This document shows, one piece after another, positions 8,339-17,969 of a stretch of 64,000 bases of DNA. A program made the translations under genes and the position numbers. The stretch covers positions 372,001 to 436,000 of the forward strand of contig NZ_VJWE01000012.1 of assembly GCF_007993815.1 (NCBI RefSeq), given 5' to 3'. The notes under the pieces are model-generated. The model did no database searches and had not been told where the DNA came from. It saw only the letters and a list, made by a program, of their open reading frames with translations. This stretch comes from Acidovorax delafieldii (GTDB lineage: Bacteria > Pseudomonadota > Gammaproteobacteria > Burkholderiales > Burkholderiaceae_C). Within the stretch, counting starts at the first letter, position 1, and each line of letters begins with the position of its first letter.

Positions 8339-9640
8339 TCACTTCACGCGGTCGCGCGAGATGTCCATGATCATTCGCGTGGCGAGGTACAGGCGCGGCA
8401 CGATGGTGTTGATCTGCACGTACTCCGCATCGTTGGAGTGCGCGCCGTAGCCCGACAGGCCCATGCCCTCCACCACCGCGCCCTTGGTCTTGAGCGCCGC
8501 AAACGCTGCGTCGGTGCCGCCGCCCGTGGCTTTCTCCACCACATTGAGCGACATGCCCAGCTCCTGGTAAATGACCTTGCCGTAACCCGCCACGCGGCGG
8601 GATGCGTCGCTGGCCTCCAGCGGCGGGCGGCGCACTTCAAACTTCACATCCACCTTGGATGCGGGCAGCAGCTTGCTCTTGACCTTCTCTTGCAGGCCTT
8701 TCTCCAGCCCGTCAAAGTCCGCCACACGCAGCGCGCGCGCATCGGCCTGGGCCGTGGCTTCGGCCGGAATCACGTTGCGGTTGGTACCTGCCTTGGACAC
8801 CGTCCAGTTCAGCTTGAGGCCCTCGTCGGACTTGGACAAGTCCTTCATTTGCAGCAGCTGGTGCGACAGCTCATACAGCGCGTTCACGCCATCCTCGGGC
8901 TTGGCCCCGGCGTGCGATGCCTTGCCCTGCACCGTAAGGTAAGCCGCCCCAATGCCGCTGGTGGCCAGGCGCAGCGTGCCGTCGGTGCCGCCGCCTTCGA
9001 ACGACAACACCACGTCCTGCTCGGACGCCACACGAGTGATGGTGCTGCGCCAGCCGGGCGAGCTGATTTCCTCGTCGCCGTTGATCAGCACGGTGAGCGT
9101 GCCGTAGTCCTTGAAGTTGAGCTTTTGCAGCAAGGCCACGGTGTGGATGATGAGCGCGATGCCCTGCTTGTCGTCCGAAATGCCCAGGCCATAGGCCTTG
9201 TCGCCATCGATGCGGAACGGCTGGCCTTTGAGCATGCCTTTGAGGTACACCGTGTCCATGTGCGCGATGAGCATGATCTTCTTGCTGCCCGTGCCCTTGA
9301 ACACGGCCTGCACTGCAGGGCCCACCTTCTCGGGGGTGTCGTCGAGGCGGTAGATGTCGCTGGTTTGCAGCACATCCACCGTGCCGCCCAATTGCTTGAG
9401 CTGGCTGGCAATGCGCTCGGCGATCTGGTTCAGGCCTTCGATGTCCTTGCTGCCCGACTCGATATGCACCAGGTCACGCAGGGTGTCGAGCAGCGGCTGC
9501 TGCTCCTTCTGGGCCAGCGCATGGACATCAGCCACCGGCGCAGCGTGGGCCACGGCGGCGGCAAACGCCAGCGCCAGCGAGGCCATCAGGGGGCGGACAA
9601 ACGAAGGGGCTGAGTGTGGGCGGCGCTGCGGATGGTGCAT
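8339..9640 (-). CDS. M20 family glutamate carboxypeptidase (CPG2-like), exported
   Basis: A zinc metallopeptidase of 433 residues from the 9640 start, like carboxypeptidase G2, which removes C-terminal Glu from folates and acyl-glutamates. Metal and catalytic motifs: LIAHMDTVY (HxD), GLGISDDKQG, catalytic Glu in INGDEE, LSFEGGG, and a late His in GYGAHSNDAEYV. The Arg-bearing N-terminus plus LMASLALAFAAAVAHAAP is a signal peptide, so it acts in the periplasm. The start is uncertain: an in-frame ATG at 9703 and GTG at 9712 lie near AGGAGG at about 9717, while 9640 lacks a good Shine-Dalgarno but gives the sensible signal peptide. Confidence 0.88.
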   Translation of the reverse strand: MHHPQRRPHSAPSFVRPLMASLALAFAAAVAHAAPVADVHALAQKEQQPLLDTLRDLVHIESGSKDIEGLNQIAERIASQLKQLGGTVDVLQTSDIYRLDDTPEKVGPAVQAVFKGTGSKKIMLIAHMDTVYLKGMLKGQPFRIDGDKAYGLGISDDKQGIALIIHTVALLQKLNFKDYGTLTVLINGDEEISSPGWRSTITRVASEQDVVLSFEGGGTDGTLRLATSGIGAAYLTVQGKASHAGAKPEDGVNALYELSHQLLQMKDLSKSDEGLKLNWTVSKAGTNRNVIPAEATAQADARALRVADFDGLEKGLQEKVKSKLLPASKVDVKFEVRRPPLEASDASRRVAGYGKVIYQELGMSLNVVEKATGGGTDAAFAALKTKGAVVEGMGLSGYGAHSNDAEYVQINTIVPRLYLATRMIMDISRDRVK

Positions 9641-9750
9641 GGTGCGAAGGCTCGGTGAAAAGATGAGGAAAGCGATTATGGAGTCTTGCAACACCAATTT
9701 CAAACACTGATCCTCCTTGCAATGTTTCGGTCAGCGCCTGCGCGCCAGAC

Positions 9751-10623
9751 TCAGCCCGCAGGCGCAAACACCTCGGGGCCCAGTCGTGACTTGTGGCCCC
9801 TGGGTTCAAACAGCCACATGCCATACAGCGGGAGAGATTCCGCCAGCCGCAGGGGCGCCACCAGCGTGGACGCGCCGCCCAGCAACGCAGGGTGCGGCAC
9901 AACAGCCAGCAGGTCGGACTGCGCCACCAGGTGCAACAGGCTGGCAAAGTCGGGGCAGCGCACGGACATCTTGGGCACGGGCATGCGGCGCACACGGTGC
10001 GCTTCCGTCAACACATCCACCGGCCCGCTGACGCTGGGCCCCACACAGGCCCATGCAGCGCCCTGCAGTTGCACCAGCGACGGGGCCCGGGCCAATGGGT
10101 GGCCTTTGCGCGCATAGACCTGGGGATGCAACTCGTACAGGGGCCGCTCCACCACGTCGGGGTGCACAAACTTGCGCGGCTTGGGGGCGATGACCGCATC
10201 AAAGCGCCGCTGCAGCAGGCCGTCCAGCAGGCTGCCTTCATCGGCTGTCGCCATCTCCAGGGAGCGCCGGGCGTTGGGCAGGCACCAGCTGGCGTACAGC
10301 AGCGGCCCACAGACCAGCGCCGCTGAAGACGTGAGCCCCACCCGCAGCAGGTATCGGTCTGCCGCAGTCACCGAAGCGCGGGGCAGCGCCTCCACCCCTT
10401 GTGCCAGGGGCAGGGCCTGCACAGCCACGGCCCGGGCCAGGTCGGTGGGCACATGGCGGCGCCCCTCCCGCACCAGCAAGGGCTGCGCGAAGTGGGCTTG
10501 CAGTGCTTTCATGCCATGGCTGATCGCAGGCTGCGACACGCCGCAGGCCTTGGCCGCCAAGGCGAACGAGCCCTGTTCGATGACCGCGTGGAGGTATTGC
10601 AGGTAGCGCAGATACATAAACAC
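9751..10623 (-). CDS. LysR-family transcriptional regulator
   Basis: A 290-residue LTTR. The N-terminal winged HTH reads LRYLQYLHAVIEQGSFALAA then VSQPAISHGMKALQ. The C-terminal substrate-binding domain follows from about residue 90 (LRVGLTSSAALVCGPLL). It is upstream of the carboxypeptidase gene on the same strand (111 bases) and divergent from the NTF2-like gene at 10715, so either could be its target. Effector unknown. ATG at 10617 is an alternative start. Confidence 0.9.
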   Translation of the reverse strand: MFMYLRYLQYLHAVIEQGSFALAAKACGVSQPAISHGMKALQAHFAQPLLVREGRRHVPTDLARAVAVQALPLAQGVEALPRASVTAADRYLLRVGLTSSAALVCGPLLYASWCLPNARRSLEMATADEGSLLDGLLQRRFDAVIAPKPRKFVHPDVVERPLYELHPQVYARKGHPLARAPSLVQLQGAAWACVGPSVSGPVDVLTEAHRVRRMPVPKMSVRCPDFASLLHLVAQSDLLAVVPHPALLGGASTLVAPLRLAESLPLYGMWLFEPRGHKSRLGPEVFAPAG

Positions 10624-10714
10624 CTTTTATGTATAAGCCACCATTGTCTCTTGTCGTGCGGCGCGGAGTTGGCGACGCTACGCACTCCACTCCACGCCCT
10701 TTGCATCGCCACGT

Positions 10715-11146
10715 ATGAGCCACACCCCCATCGACACTGTCCGCACCTACCTTGCCCACCTGCACGCCAGCCACACCGACGGGCTGATTGCCTGCTTTGA
10801 AGACGATGGCGTGGTGCATTCGCCCTTTCTGGGCACCATGCGCGCGAGCGACTTTTTCCAAAAGCTCGCCCAGGCTTCCAGCGGCAGCGTGATCACCGTG
10901 CTGGATCTGTTCGTCTCCGCGCAACCAGACAACGGCGGCGCCGTGCGGGTCGCCGCCTACTTCCGCTACGACTGGACATTGAACGATGGGCGCGAAGTGA
11001 CGTTCACCTGCGTGGATGTGTTCACCTTCGACGCGGGCAGCACCCGCATCCGCGACATGAACATCGTCTACGACACCCACCCGCTGCGCGAGGAGGTGGG
11101 CGACAAGTACGCGCCTGATCCGGTCACAACAGCTCCACGCCCTTGA
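10715..11146 (+). CDS. SnoaL/NTF2-like polyketide-cyclase-fold protein
   Basis: A 143-residue cytoplasmic protein with the SnoaL pattern: VRTYLAHLHASHTDGLIACF, EDDGVVHSPFLGTMRASDFF, and paired strands VRVAAYFRYDWTLNDGREV and DVFTFDAGSTRIRDMNIVYD. No signal peptide. It is read away from the LysR gene at 10623, with a 91-base divergent promoter gap, so LysR control is plausible. Its last 23 bases overlap the 3' end of the convergent metR gene. Ligand or reaction unknown. Confidence 0.8.
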   Translation: MSHTPIDTVRTYLAHLHASHTDGLIACFEDDGVVHSPFLGTMRASDFFQKLAQASSGSVITVLDLFVSAQPDNGGAVRVAAYFRYDWTLNDGREVTFTCVDVFTFDAGSTRIRDMNIVYDTHPLREEVGDKYAPDPVTTAPRP

Positions 11147-12062
11147 GCGTCACAAAACTGGTCTCGCGCGTCACCTGCACAAAGTCCTGCAGGTACGGTT
11201 TGGCCGACAGGCTGGGCAGGCTGGCCGCGTGCAGCTCGCCGCGCAGGCCTTTTTCGCCAGGTCCTGCCGCAATGGGCCGCGCCGTCACATACCCCCGGTC
11301 CAGGTAGCTCTGCACCGCCCACAGCGGCAGCGCCGCCACGCCGCGCCCGCTGGCCACCAGCTGCAGCATGGCCACCGTGAGCTCGGTGGTGCGGCGCGGG
11401 GGGCGCACGCCGGCGGGCTCCAGCACCTGGCGGATCAGGTCCAGCATTTCGTCGGGCACGGGGTAGGTGATGATGGTCTGGTCGGCAAAGTCCTGCGCCA
11501 CCAGGTGCGGCTTGGCCACCAGCGGGTGTGTGTTGGCCAGCAGCGCGCGGATCTCGAAACCAAAGAGCGCGTGATAGTCCACGCCTGCCTCATCACTATC
11601 CACCTCCGACACGATGGCCACATCGGCCCGGCCTTGGTGCAGCAGGCCCACGGGGTCGGCATGAAAGCCGCTCACGATGTCCAGCTCCACCTCGGGCCAG
11701 CGGGTGCGAAAGGCGTCCATCGCGGGCATCAGCCAGTCAAAGCAGGTGTGGCATTCCACCGCAATGCGCATCTGCCCACCCTGCCCCAGCACCAGGCGGG
11801 CGATGTCGCGCTCGGCGCCTTCCACCTGGGGCAGCATGGCATCGGCCAGGGCCAGCAGCCGCTCGCCCACGGCAGTGAACTGCGGCGGTACCGATTTGCG
11901 CTCGAACAGCTGCTGGCCGTAGCGGTCTTCCAGCAGCTTGATCTGGTGCGACAGCGCCGACTGCGTGAGGTTGAGCAACTGCGCGGCCCGCACCAGGCTG
12001 CCGCTGTCGCGCAAGGCCACCAGCGTGCGCAGGTGGCGCACTTCCAGAATCGACTGGTTCAT
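11124..12062 (-). CDS. metR: LysR-family regulator MetR
   Basis: A 312-residue LTTR with the MetR N-terminus (ILEVRHLRTLVALRDSGSLV, LTQSALSHQIKLLEDRYGQQ) and effector-domain segment RIAVECHTCFDWLMPAMDAF, both typical of MetR. It is divergent from metE with a 108-base gap. MetR proteins activate metE and respond to homocysteine. The pair is a classic arrangement, so the call is firm. No perfect TGAA-N5-TTCA site is visible in the gap. The 3' end overlaps the convergent neighbour by 23 bases. Confidence 0.93.
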   Translation of the reverse strand: MNQSILEVRHLRTLVALRDSGSLVRAAQLLNLTQSALSHQIKLLEDRYGQQLFERKSVPPQFTAVGERLLALADAMLPQVEGAERDIARLVLGQGGQMRIAVECHTCFDWLMPAMDAFRTRWPEVELDIVSGFHADPVGLLHQGRADVAIVSEVDSDEAGVDYHALFGFEIRALLANTHPLVAKPHLVAQDFADQTIITYPVPDEMLDLIRQVLEPAGVRPPRRTTELTVAMLQLVASGRGVAALPLWAVQSYLDRGYVTARPIAAGPGEKGLRGELHAASLPSLSAKPYLQDFVQVTRETSFVTLKGVELL

Positions 12063-12170
12063 TATTAATTTTCAAGTTGACCGACTAAAACTTTCGTTTG
12101 AATAATAAACGAGCCCGCGCGACCATCGGTGCCTTCATTGCATTGCTCCATTCAGAAGAAGGAAATCACC

Positions 12171-14552
12171 ATGTCGCTCGCTGCTCCAACCACCCGCCGC
12201 CCTGTGCGCACGCACACCCTGGGCTTTCCGCGCATGGGGGCGCAGCGTGCGCTGAAATTCGCGCTCGAATCCTTCTGGCGCGGTGACAGCAGCGAGGCCG
12301 ATCTGCAGGCCACGGCCGCCCAGTTGCGCCAGTTGCACTGGCAGGCGCAGGCCGATGCGAGCCTCGGCTTTGTGACCGTGGGCGACTTTGCTCTGTACGA
12401 CCATGTGGCCAACCACATCCAACTGCTGGGCTGCGAGCCTGCACGTTTTGGCTTTGATGCCCACACGCCCGAGCTGGCCCGCTACTTTGCAATGGCACGC
12501 GGCGTGTCGGCCCACACCACACCTGACCACGCAGGCTGCAGCGCCGGTTGCACCGCCAAGCACCACACCGCAGGCCAGCCCGCACTGGAGATGACCAAGT
12601 GGTTCGACACCAACTACCACTACCTCGTGCCCGAGTTCAGCGCCCACACCCAGTTCCACCTGGCCAGTGAGCGCCTGTTTGCCGAAGTGGCCGAGGCCCA
12701 AGCACTGGGCCACCGCGTCAAGGCCGTGCTGCTGGGGCCGCTGAGCTTCTTGTGGCTGGGCAAATCCAAAACGGCGGGCTTCGACCGATTCAGCCTGCTG
12801 GAGTCCCTGCTGCCCGTGTACGAAGCCGTGCTGGCACGCCTGAAGGCCCAGGGCGTGGAATGGGTGCAGATCGACGAACCCATCCTGGGCCTGGACCTGC
12901 CCGACGTGTGGCGCCACGCCTTTGAGCCCAGCTACTGGCAACTCGCCCGCAGCGCGCCCAAGCTGCTACTGGCCACCTACTTCTCGCCCCTGGCCGAGAA
13001 CCTGCGCCTGGCCTGCCAGCTGCCCGTGGCCGGCCTGCATGTGGACGCCGTGCGCGCCCCTGACGAACTGGTGGGCGTGGCCGACTGGTTGCCGTCGCAC
13101 AAAGTGCTGTCGGTGGGCATCGTGGACGGCCGCAACATCTGGCGCACCGACCTGGATGCGGCGCTGGCCAAACTGCGCCCCGTGGCCGACAAGCACCAGG
13201 GCGAGTTGTGGCTGGCACCGTCGTGCTCTCTGCTGCATGTGCCGTTCAGCCTGCAGGCCGAGACGCAGCTGGATGCCGAGGTGAAGTCGTGGCTGGCGTT
13301 TGCGGTGGAAAAACTCGATGAGCTGCGCGTGCTTGCCACCGCCTTGTCGCAAGGCGAAGCGGCGGTAGACGACGAACTGCACGCCGCCCGCACCGCCCTG
13401 GCCGCCCGCCGCGCCAGCCCGCGTGTGCACCGCGCCACCGTGGCGGCCCGCATTGCCGCGGCCGCGCCAGGGGCCGATCAGCGCGCCAACGCCTTCCCTG
13501 CTCGGCAAAAGGCCCAACGCGCACGGCTGAAGCTGCCGCTGTTGCCCACCACCACGATTGGCTCGTTCCCGCAGACGGCAGAGATCCGCGCGGCCCGCGC
13601 CGCCTTCAAGCGCGGGGCACTGGATGCGGCCCACTACCAACAGAAGATGGAAGCTGAAATTGCCCTGGCCGTGCGCAAGCAGGAAGCCCTGGGCATTGAC
13701 GTGCTGGTGCACGGCGAAGCCGAGCGCAACGACATGGTCGAGTACTTTGGCGAGCAGCTCGACGGCTTTGCCTTCACCGCCAACGGCTGGGTGCAGAGCT
13801 ATGGCTCGCGCTGCGTGAAGCCGCCCATCATCTACGGCGACGTGGCCCGTCCCACGCCCATGACCGTGGCCTGGACGCAGTACGCGCAGAGCCTCACCGC
13901 CAAACCCATGAAAGGCATGCTCACCGGCCCCATCACCATCCTGCAATGGAGCTTTGTGCGCGACGACCAGCCCCGCGCCACCACGGCCGACCAGATCGCC
14001 TGGGCCATCCGCGACGAGGTGTGCGACCTCGAAGCCGCCGGCATCGCCATCATCCAGATCGACGAGCCCGCGATCCGCGAAGGGCTGCCGCTGCGCCGCG
14101 CGGGGTGGAAGAGCTATCTGGAGCGCGCCACGCGCGCCTTCCGCATCAGTGCCAGCGGCGTGCGCAATGACACGCAGATCCACACCCACATGTGCTACAG
14201 CGAGTTCAACGACATCCTGCCCGCCATCGCGGCCATGGATGCCGATGTGATCACGATTGAGACGAGCCGGTCGGACATGGAGTTGTTGCAGGGCTTTGGC
14301 GACTTCAAATATCCGAACGAGATCGGCCCTGGCGTGTACGACATCCACTCGCCCCGCGTGCCTGGCGTGCAGGAGATGGCTGCGCTGCTGGAAAAAGCCG
14401 CCGAGGTCGTGCCCGTGGAGCACCTGTGGGTGAACCCCGATTGCGGCCTCAAGACCCGGGGCTGGCCCGAGACCGAAGCCGCCCTGCGCCACATGGTGCA
14501 GGCCGCGCAGGAAGTGCGCGAGCGGTTGCTGGAAGAGGCGGCCTTGGCCTGA
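12171..14552 (+). CDS. metE: Cobalamin-independent methionine synthase
   Basis: A 793-residue enzyme (EC 2.1.1.14) transferring methyl from 5-methyltetrahydropteroyl-triglutamate to homocysteine in the cytoplasm. The N-terminal half starts [20 protein letters not shown]; the catalytic half starts near [20 protein letters not shown]. Zinc ligands are visible in [10 protein letters not shown] (His, Cys) and [10 protein letters not shown] (Cys). Length matches the family. The start at 12171 follows AAGAAGGAAATC; an upstream ATG at 12129 is less likely. It is divergent from metR. Confidence 0.97.
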   Translation: MSLAAPTTRRPVRTHTLGFPRMGAQRALKFALESFWRGDSSEADLQATAAQLRQLHWQAQADASLGFVTVGDFALYDHVANHIQLLGCEPARFGFDAHTPELARYFAMARGVSAHTTPDHAGCSAGCTAKHHTAGQPALEMTKWFDTNYHYLVPEFSAHTQFHLASERLFAEVAEAQALGHRVKAVLLGPLSFLWLGKSKTAGFDRFSLLESLLPVYEAVLARLKAQGVEWVQIDEPILGLDLPDVWRHAFEPSYWQLARSAPKLLLATYFSPLAENLRLACQLPVAGLHVDAVRAPDELVGVADWLPSHKVLSVGIVDGRNIWRTDLDAALAKLRPVADKHQGELWLAPSCSLLHVPFSLQAETQLDAEVKSWLAFAVEKLDELRVLATALSQGEAAVDDELHAARTALAARRASPRVHRATVAARIAAAAPGADQRANAFPARQKAQRARLKLPLLPTTTIGSFPQTAEIRAARAAFKRGALDAAHYQQKMEAEIALAVRKQEALGIDVLVHGEAERNDMVEYFGEQLDGFAFTANGWVQSYGSRCVKPPIIYGDVARPTPMTVAWTQYAQSLTAKPMKGMLTGPITILQWSFVRDDQPRATTADQIAWAIRDEVCDLEAAGIAIIQIDEPAIREGLPLRRAGWKSYLERATRAFRISASGVRNDTQIHTHMCYSEFNDILPAIAAMDADVITIETSRSDMELLQGFGDFKYPNEIGPGVYDIHSPRVPGVQEMAALLEKAAEVVPVEHLWVNPDCGLKTRGWPETEAALRHMVQAAQEVRERLLEEAALA

Positions 14553-14563
14553 CGGCCCCCGGT

Positions 14564-15529
14564 TCAGCCAGCAGCGCGCTTGATCTCGGCCAACTTGACC
14601 AGCACCTGCAGCGCGTGGTTCAGCGGCGTCGGCACGCCCAAGGCGGCGCCGCGCTTGACCACATAGCCATTCAGGTGGTCGATCTCGGTGGGTTTGCCAC
14701 GCGCCAGATCCTGCGCGGTGGACGAATACTGCCCGGGCATGGTGCTGGCAATGCCGCGCACCGCCGCCTGCACATCGCCCGGAATCGTCACTCCGTCAGC
14801 AGCAGCTACCGCCAGGCACTCGGCCACGATGTCGGCAATCACCTGCGTCACGCCGGGCACCTGCACCAGCGGGCCGTAGGGCTGCTGCGACAGGGCCGAC
14901 AGCGCGTTGTAGGCGCTGTTGAGCAGCAGCTTGGCCCAGAGCGCGCCACGCACGTTGTCTGACACCTGGGTGGGAATGCCCGCCGCCGTGAGCTGGCGGG
15001 CCACCTCGTCGCTGCGCGGCGAAGGTGCAATCACCAGCTCGCCCCGGCCATGGTGCACCACATGCCCGGGGCCGCCCATGGCAGTAGCCACATAGACCAC
15101 AGCGGCTGCCACGGGGGTGCTGGCGTCCAGCACGGCGCGCACGCGCTCGTCGTTGTCCACACCGTTCTGCAAGGTCAGCACCAGCGCGCCAGGGGCCAAA
15201 TGGGGGCGAATCTGCTGCGCGGCGTCTTCCGAGTCGGACGACTTCACGCAGAACAGCACCACGTCCGCGCCATGCACCGCGCTGGCCTCGGTGCTGGCCG
15301 CCAGGGGCACCTGCACATCCATCGCCGCCGTCTGCAGCCGCAGACCGTTGTCGCGCACGGCCAGCACGTGGGCGGGCCGCCCGATGAGCGTTACGGCATG
15401 GCCCGCCCGGGCGAGCAAGGCACCAAAGTAGCAGCCCACGGCACCCGCGCCCATCACGGCAAAACGCAGGGGCGGTGCAATGTCCAAGGCAGTGGGCAGG
15501 GAGGCAGATGAATCAGCAGCAGCGGTCAT
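14564..15529 (-). CDS. 2-dehydropantoate 2-reductase (ApbA/PanE family)
   Basis: A 321-residue NADPH-dependent ketopantoate reductase family member. The dinucleotide motif MGAGAVGCYFGALLARAG starts at about residue 26. The catalytic Lys lies in RGALWAKLLLNSAYNALSAL and the substrate Glu in GKPTEIDHLNGYVV. Extra N-terminal residues (Ala/Ser-rich) precede the fold, so the true start could be internal. The family also includes reductases for other 2-oxo acids, so a role in pantothenate synthesis is likely but not certain. It is convergent with metE (11-base gap). Confidence 0.88.
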   Translation of the reverse strand: MTAAADSSASLPTALDIAPPLRFAVMGAGAVGCYFGALLARAGHAVTLIGRPAHVLAVRDNGLRLQTAAMDVQVPLAASTEASAVHGADVVLFCVKSSDSEDAAQQIRPHLAPGALVLTLQNGVDNDERVRAVLDASTPVAAAVVYVATAMGGPGHVVHHGRGELVIAPSPRSDEVARQLTAAGIPTQVSDNVRGALWAKLLLNSAYNALSALSQQPYGPLVQVPGVTQVIADIVAECLAVAAADGVTIPGDVQAAVRGIASTMPGQYSSTAQDLARGKPTEIDHLNGYVVKRGAALGVPTPLNHALQVLVKLAEIKRAAG

Positions 15530-15607
15530 GGCGGTGTCCCGGTGGGCAAGTCACAGAAGGGGCGGTCAACAAGGCGCCCCACTATATAGGCGGCAGCCTG
15601 CGCACCA

Positions 15608-15675
15608 AAAATCAAGGGTTTTTGGGCTGATGCGCTAGTCGAACATGCCTTATCAGCTATCAAATACGTAGCAAA
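15608..15675. repeat. Dispersed intergenic repeat, well-preserved copy
   Basis: Contains TGCGCTAGTCGAACAT, TTATCAGCTATCAAAT and GTAGCAAA in that order. The copy at 30661 shows the same blocks and spacing. Confidence 0.75.
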
Positions 15676-15823
15676 TTGACATTCTGCAAGGCTGCTTTCA
15701 GGGGCGCACTCCCTTCACTCGCGCCATTTTCAGCACCGCGAACCCCCGTCCGTTACCTCCCGTTCGTGTGCTCCCACCCCGCTCAAAGGCCCCTCTCCAG
15801 TGTCAGGAATTTAATCAATGCAA

Positions 15824-15838
15824 AGACAATAATTGTCT
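15824..15838. promoter_or_regulatory. MarR-type operator palindrome
   Basis: AGACAAT-A-ATTGTCT is a perfect 7-base inverted repeat, 21 bases before the marR start at 15860. AATTTAAT (15808) and ATTAAATT (15844) flank it on opposite sides. MarR regulators usually repress their own operon from such a site. Confidence 0.6.
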
Positions 15839-15859
15839 AGTCAATTAAATTTCCCACCC

Positions 15860-16393
15860 ATGTCAGCCCCTCCCGAACCCAGCCAAGCCCCCGCGTTCTA
15901 CAACGCCGAGCACTACGACCCCAGCAAGCTGGTGCCCGAAAACAGCGTCGGCTACCTGATGCGCAAGGTGATGTCGTCCATCCGCACGCAGGCCGATGCC
16001 CAGCTGTCTTTGCACGAACTCACCTACGCCCAGTGGCTGCCACTGTTCAAGTTGTCCCTGTGCGAGACCGCCACCGTGGCCAGCCTGGCGCGTGACCTGG
16101 AGACCGACCCCGCCTCCATGACCCGGTCGCTCGACCGCATGGAGGCCAAGGGTCTGGTGGTGCGGGAGCGTTCCACCGTGGACCGCCGCGTCGTGCAGCT
16201 CAGGCTCACGGCCGAGGGTCAGCGCATTGCAGCCCTGGTGCCCCCCGTGCTGGCCGACGTGCTCAACGGCCACCTCAGCGACTTCAGCCATGACGAGTGG
16301 CAGCTTTTGCTGTCCATGCTGCGCCGCATGCTGGCCAACGGCGAAGCGCTGCGCCAGCAGACCCCCTCACCCACCGAACCCGCAGCCGGTTGA
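15860..16393 (+). CDS. MarR-family transcriptional regulator
   Basis: A 177-residue winged-helix regulator. The fold reads VGYLMRKVMSSIRTQADAQL, TYAQWLPLFKLSLCETATVA, recognition helix DPASMTRSLDRMEAKGLVVR and wing STVDRRVVQLRLTAEGQRIA. The ATG at 15860 is preferred; the frame also opens at a TTG (15833) inside the palindrome. It heads the efflux operon that starts 34 bases later and probably represses it, released by a phenolic or drug ligand (inference from EmrR-type systems). Confidence 0.92.
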   Translation: MSAPPEPSQAPAFYNAEHYDPSKLVPENSVGYLMRKVMSSIRTQADAQLSLHELTYAQWLPLFKLSLCETATVASLARDLETDPASMTRSLDRMEAKGLVVRERSTVDRRVVQLRLTAEGQRIAALVPPVLADVLNGHLSDFSHDEWQLLLSMLRRMLANGEALRQQTPSPTEPAAG

Positions 16394-16427
16394 CCCCGCC
16401 CTGTTGCCCTGCCCCCTGGAGATTTCC

Positions 16428-17906
16428 GTGACCGTCACTGCCCCCACCTCCCTGTCCACCCGCTCTGCCCTCGCCGCCCATCTGGCGGTATCGGCCGTTG
16501 CCCTGGCCGCCGCGCTGCTGCTGGTGGGCTGCGCCAACCCCGGCCCGGCCCACACACCGCTGGCGCAAACCACCCCGGCCGCCGCTGGCCTGACCGCAAC
16601 CACCACCGACGTGGTGGCCACCAGCCAATGGTGGAAGGCGCTGGGCGATGAACAGCTCAACACCCTGATCGACACCGCCTTGCAAGGCAACCCCAGCCTG
16701 GCCGTGAGCCGCGCCCGCCTGGAGCAAGCCGTGGCCCTGAGCCAGGTGCGTGAGGCCGCCAACGGCCCCCAAGCCACGCTGGGCGTGGACGCCACCCGCC
16801 AGCGCTACACCGCCAACGGGCTGGTGCCTGCCCCGGTGGCTGGCAACACATACAACAGCGGCACCGTGCAGGCCACGCTGAGCTGGTCGCCCGACTTCTT
16901 TGGCCAGCACGCTGCCGAGCTGCAGGCTGCGCTGGGCCAGGCCCGCGCCGCCCAGGCCGATGCAGCCGCCGCCGCCAACACCCTGGCCGCCCAGGTGGGG
17001 CGCAGCTATGTGGCGCTGGCCCGGCTGGTGGCCCAGCGCGATGTGGCCACGCGCGCGCTGGAGCAACGGGAAGAACAGCGCAAGCTCACGCAAGAGCGCA
17101 CCTCTGCCGGCCTTGACAGCCAGGTCGAGCTGACCCAGGCCCAGGCCGCTGTGCCCGATGCCCGCACACAAATCGAAGCGCTCGAAGAGCAGATCACCCT
17201 GGGCCGCCGCCAACTGGCCGTGCTGACCGGCCAGGCGCCCGACGCCCTGCCCCAGCTCACGCCCCGCCTTGCCGCCCTGCAGCCCACTGCCGTGCCCGAG
17301 GTGCTGGGTGCCGACCTGCTGGGCCGCCGCCCCGATGTGGTGGCCGCGCGCTGGCGCGTGGAAGCGGCAACGCAAGGTGTGAACAGCGCGCGCAGCGAGT
17401 TCTATCCCAACATCAACATCGGCGCGTTCATTGGCCTGAACTCGCTGGGGCTGGACCGGCTGTTCAACGGTAGCTCGCGCCAGATGGGCGTGACGCCCGC
17501 GCTGCGCCTGCCCATTTTTGACGGCGGCCGCCTGCGCGCCCAGCTGGGCGGTCGCGCCGCCGAGCTGGACGTGGCCATCGCCCAGTACAACGGCGCCGTG
17601 CTCGATGCGGTGAAGGAAGCCGGCGACGCCGTGGCCTCCATCCAGTCGCTCACCCGCCAGCAGGCCTTGCAGGACGAGGCCGTGGCCAGTGCCGAAAAAG
17701 CCTACCGCTTTGCGCAGGAGCGCTACCGCGCAGGGCTAGGCAACTACCTGGTGGTGCTCTCCACCGAAAGCCAGGTACTGGCCCAGCGCCGCCTGGCCGT
17801 GGACCTGCGCGCCCGCCAGCTCGACACGCGCCTGGTGCTGATGAAGGCCCTGGGTGGCGGCTGGACGGACGACACGGCCGTGCTGCACACCGCCGCCGCG
17901 CACTGA
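16428..17906 (+). CDS. NodT-type outer-membrane efflux lipoprotein (TolC-like)
   Basis: A 492-residue outer-membrane factor. A GTG start at 16428 follows CTGGAGATTTCC. The signal ends in lipobox LVGC, so the protein is a lipoprotein. The mature start WWKALGDEQLNTLIDTAL and the OEP repeats (GNPSLAVSRARLEQAVAL; LLGRRPDVVAARWRVEAATQ) are typical of the NodT family. It forms the exit duct for the EmrAB pair downstream. Second gene of the marR operon; 63 bases separate it from emrA. Confidence 0.92.
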   Translation: MTVTAPTSLSTRSALAAHLAVSAVALAAALLLVGCANPGPAHTPLAQTTPAAAGLTATTTDVVATSQWWKALGDEQLNTLIDTALQGNPSLAVSRARLEQAVALSQVREAANGPQATLGVDATRQRYTANGLVPAPVAGNTYNSGTVQATLSWSPDFFGQHAAELQAALGQARAAQADAAAAANTLAAQVGRSYVALARLVAQRDVATRALEQREEQRKLTQERTSAGLDSQVELTQAQAAVPDARTQIEALEEQITLGRRQLAVLTGQAPDALPQLTPRLAALQPTAVPEVLGADLLGRRPDVVAARWRVEAATQGVNSARSEFYPNINIGAFIGLNSLGLDRLFNGSSRQMGVTPALRLPIFDGGRLRAQLGGRAAELDVAIAQYNGAVLDAVKEAGDAVASIQSLTRQQALQDEAVASAEKAYRFAQERYRAGLGNYLVVLSTESQVLAQRRLAVDLRARQLDTRLVLMKALGGGWTDDTAVLHTAAAH

Positions 17907-17969
17907 CCGGCCCACCGCACCGTACTCATTCAAAAACACATAACAACACATTCCTGAAAGACCACAGCC

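Larger units (their letters stand above)
15530..15859. promoter_or_regulatory. Divergent intergenic region with repeat and MarR operator
   Basis: This 330-base gap separates the reductase gene from marR. It holds a dispersed repeat (15608-15675), a pyrimidine-rich stretch, and an AT-rich promoter-like end with the palindrome at 15824. No coding ORF is supported. Confidence 0.6.

Noticed and set aside
8321-9613. Plus-strand frame of 430 codons opposite the carboxypeptidase gene
   Set aside because: Low-complexity His/Gly/Val/Leu translation; the minus strand carries all M20 catalytic motifs.
12063-12170. MetR site or B12/SAM riboswitch upstream of metE
   Set aside because: No perfect TGAA-N5-TTCA is present and the gap is too short and unstructured for a cobalamin or SAM riboswitch.
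12966-14492. Long minus-strand frame inside metE
   Set aside because: Antisense shadow of a highly conserved enzyme gene, without start signal or domain.
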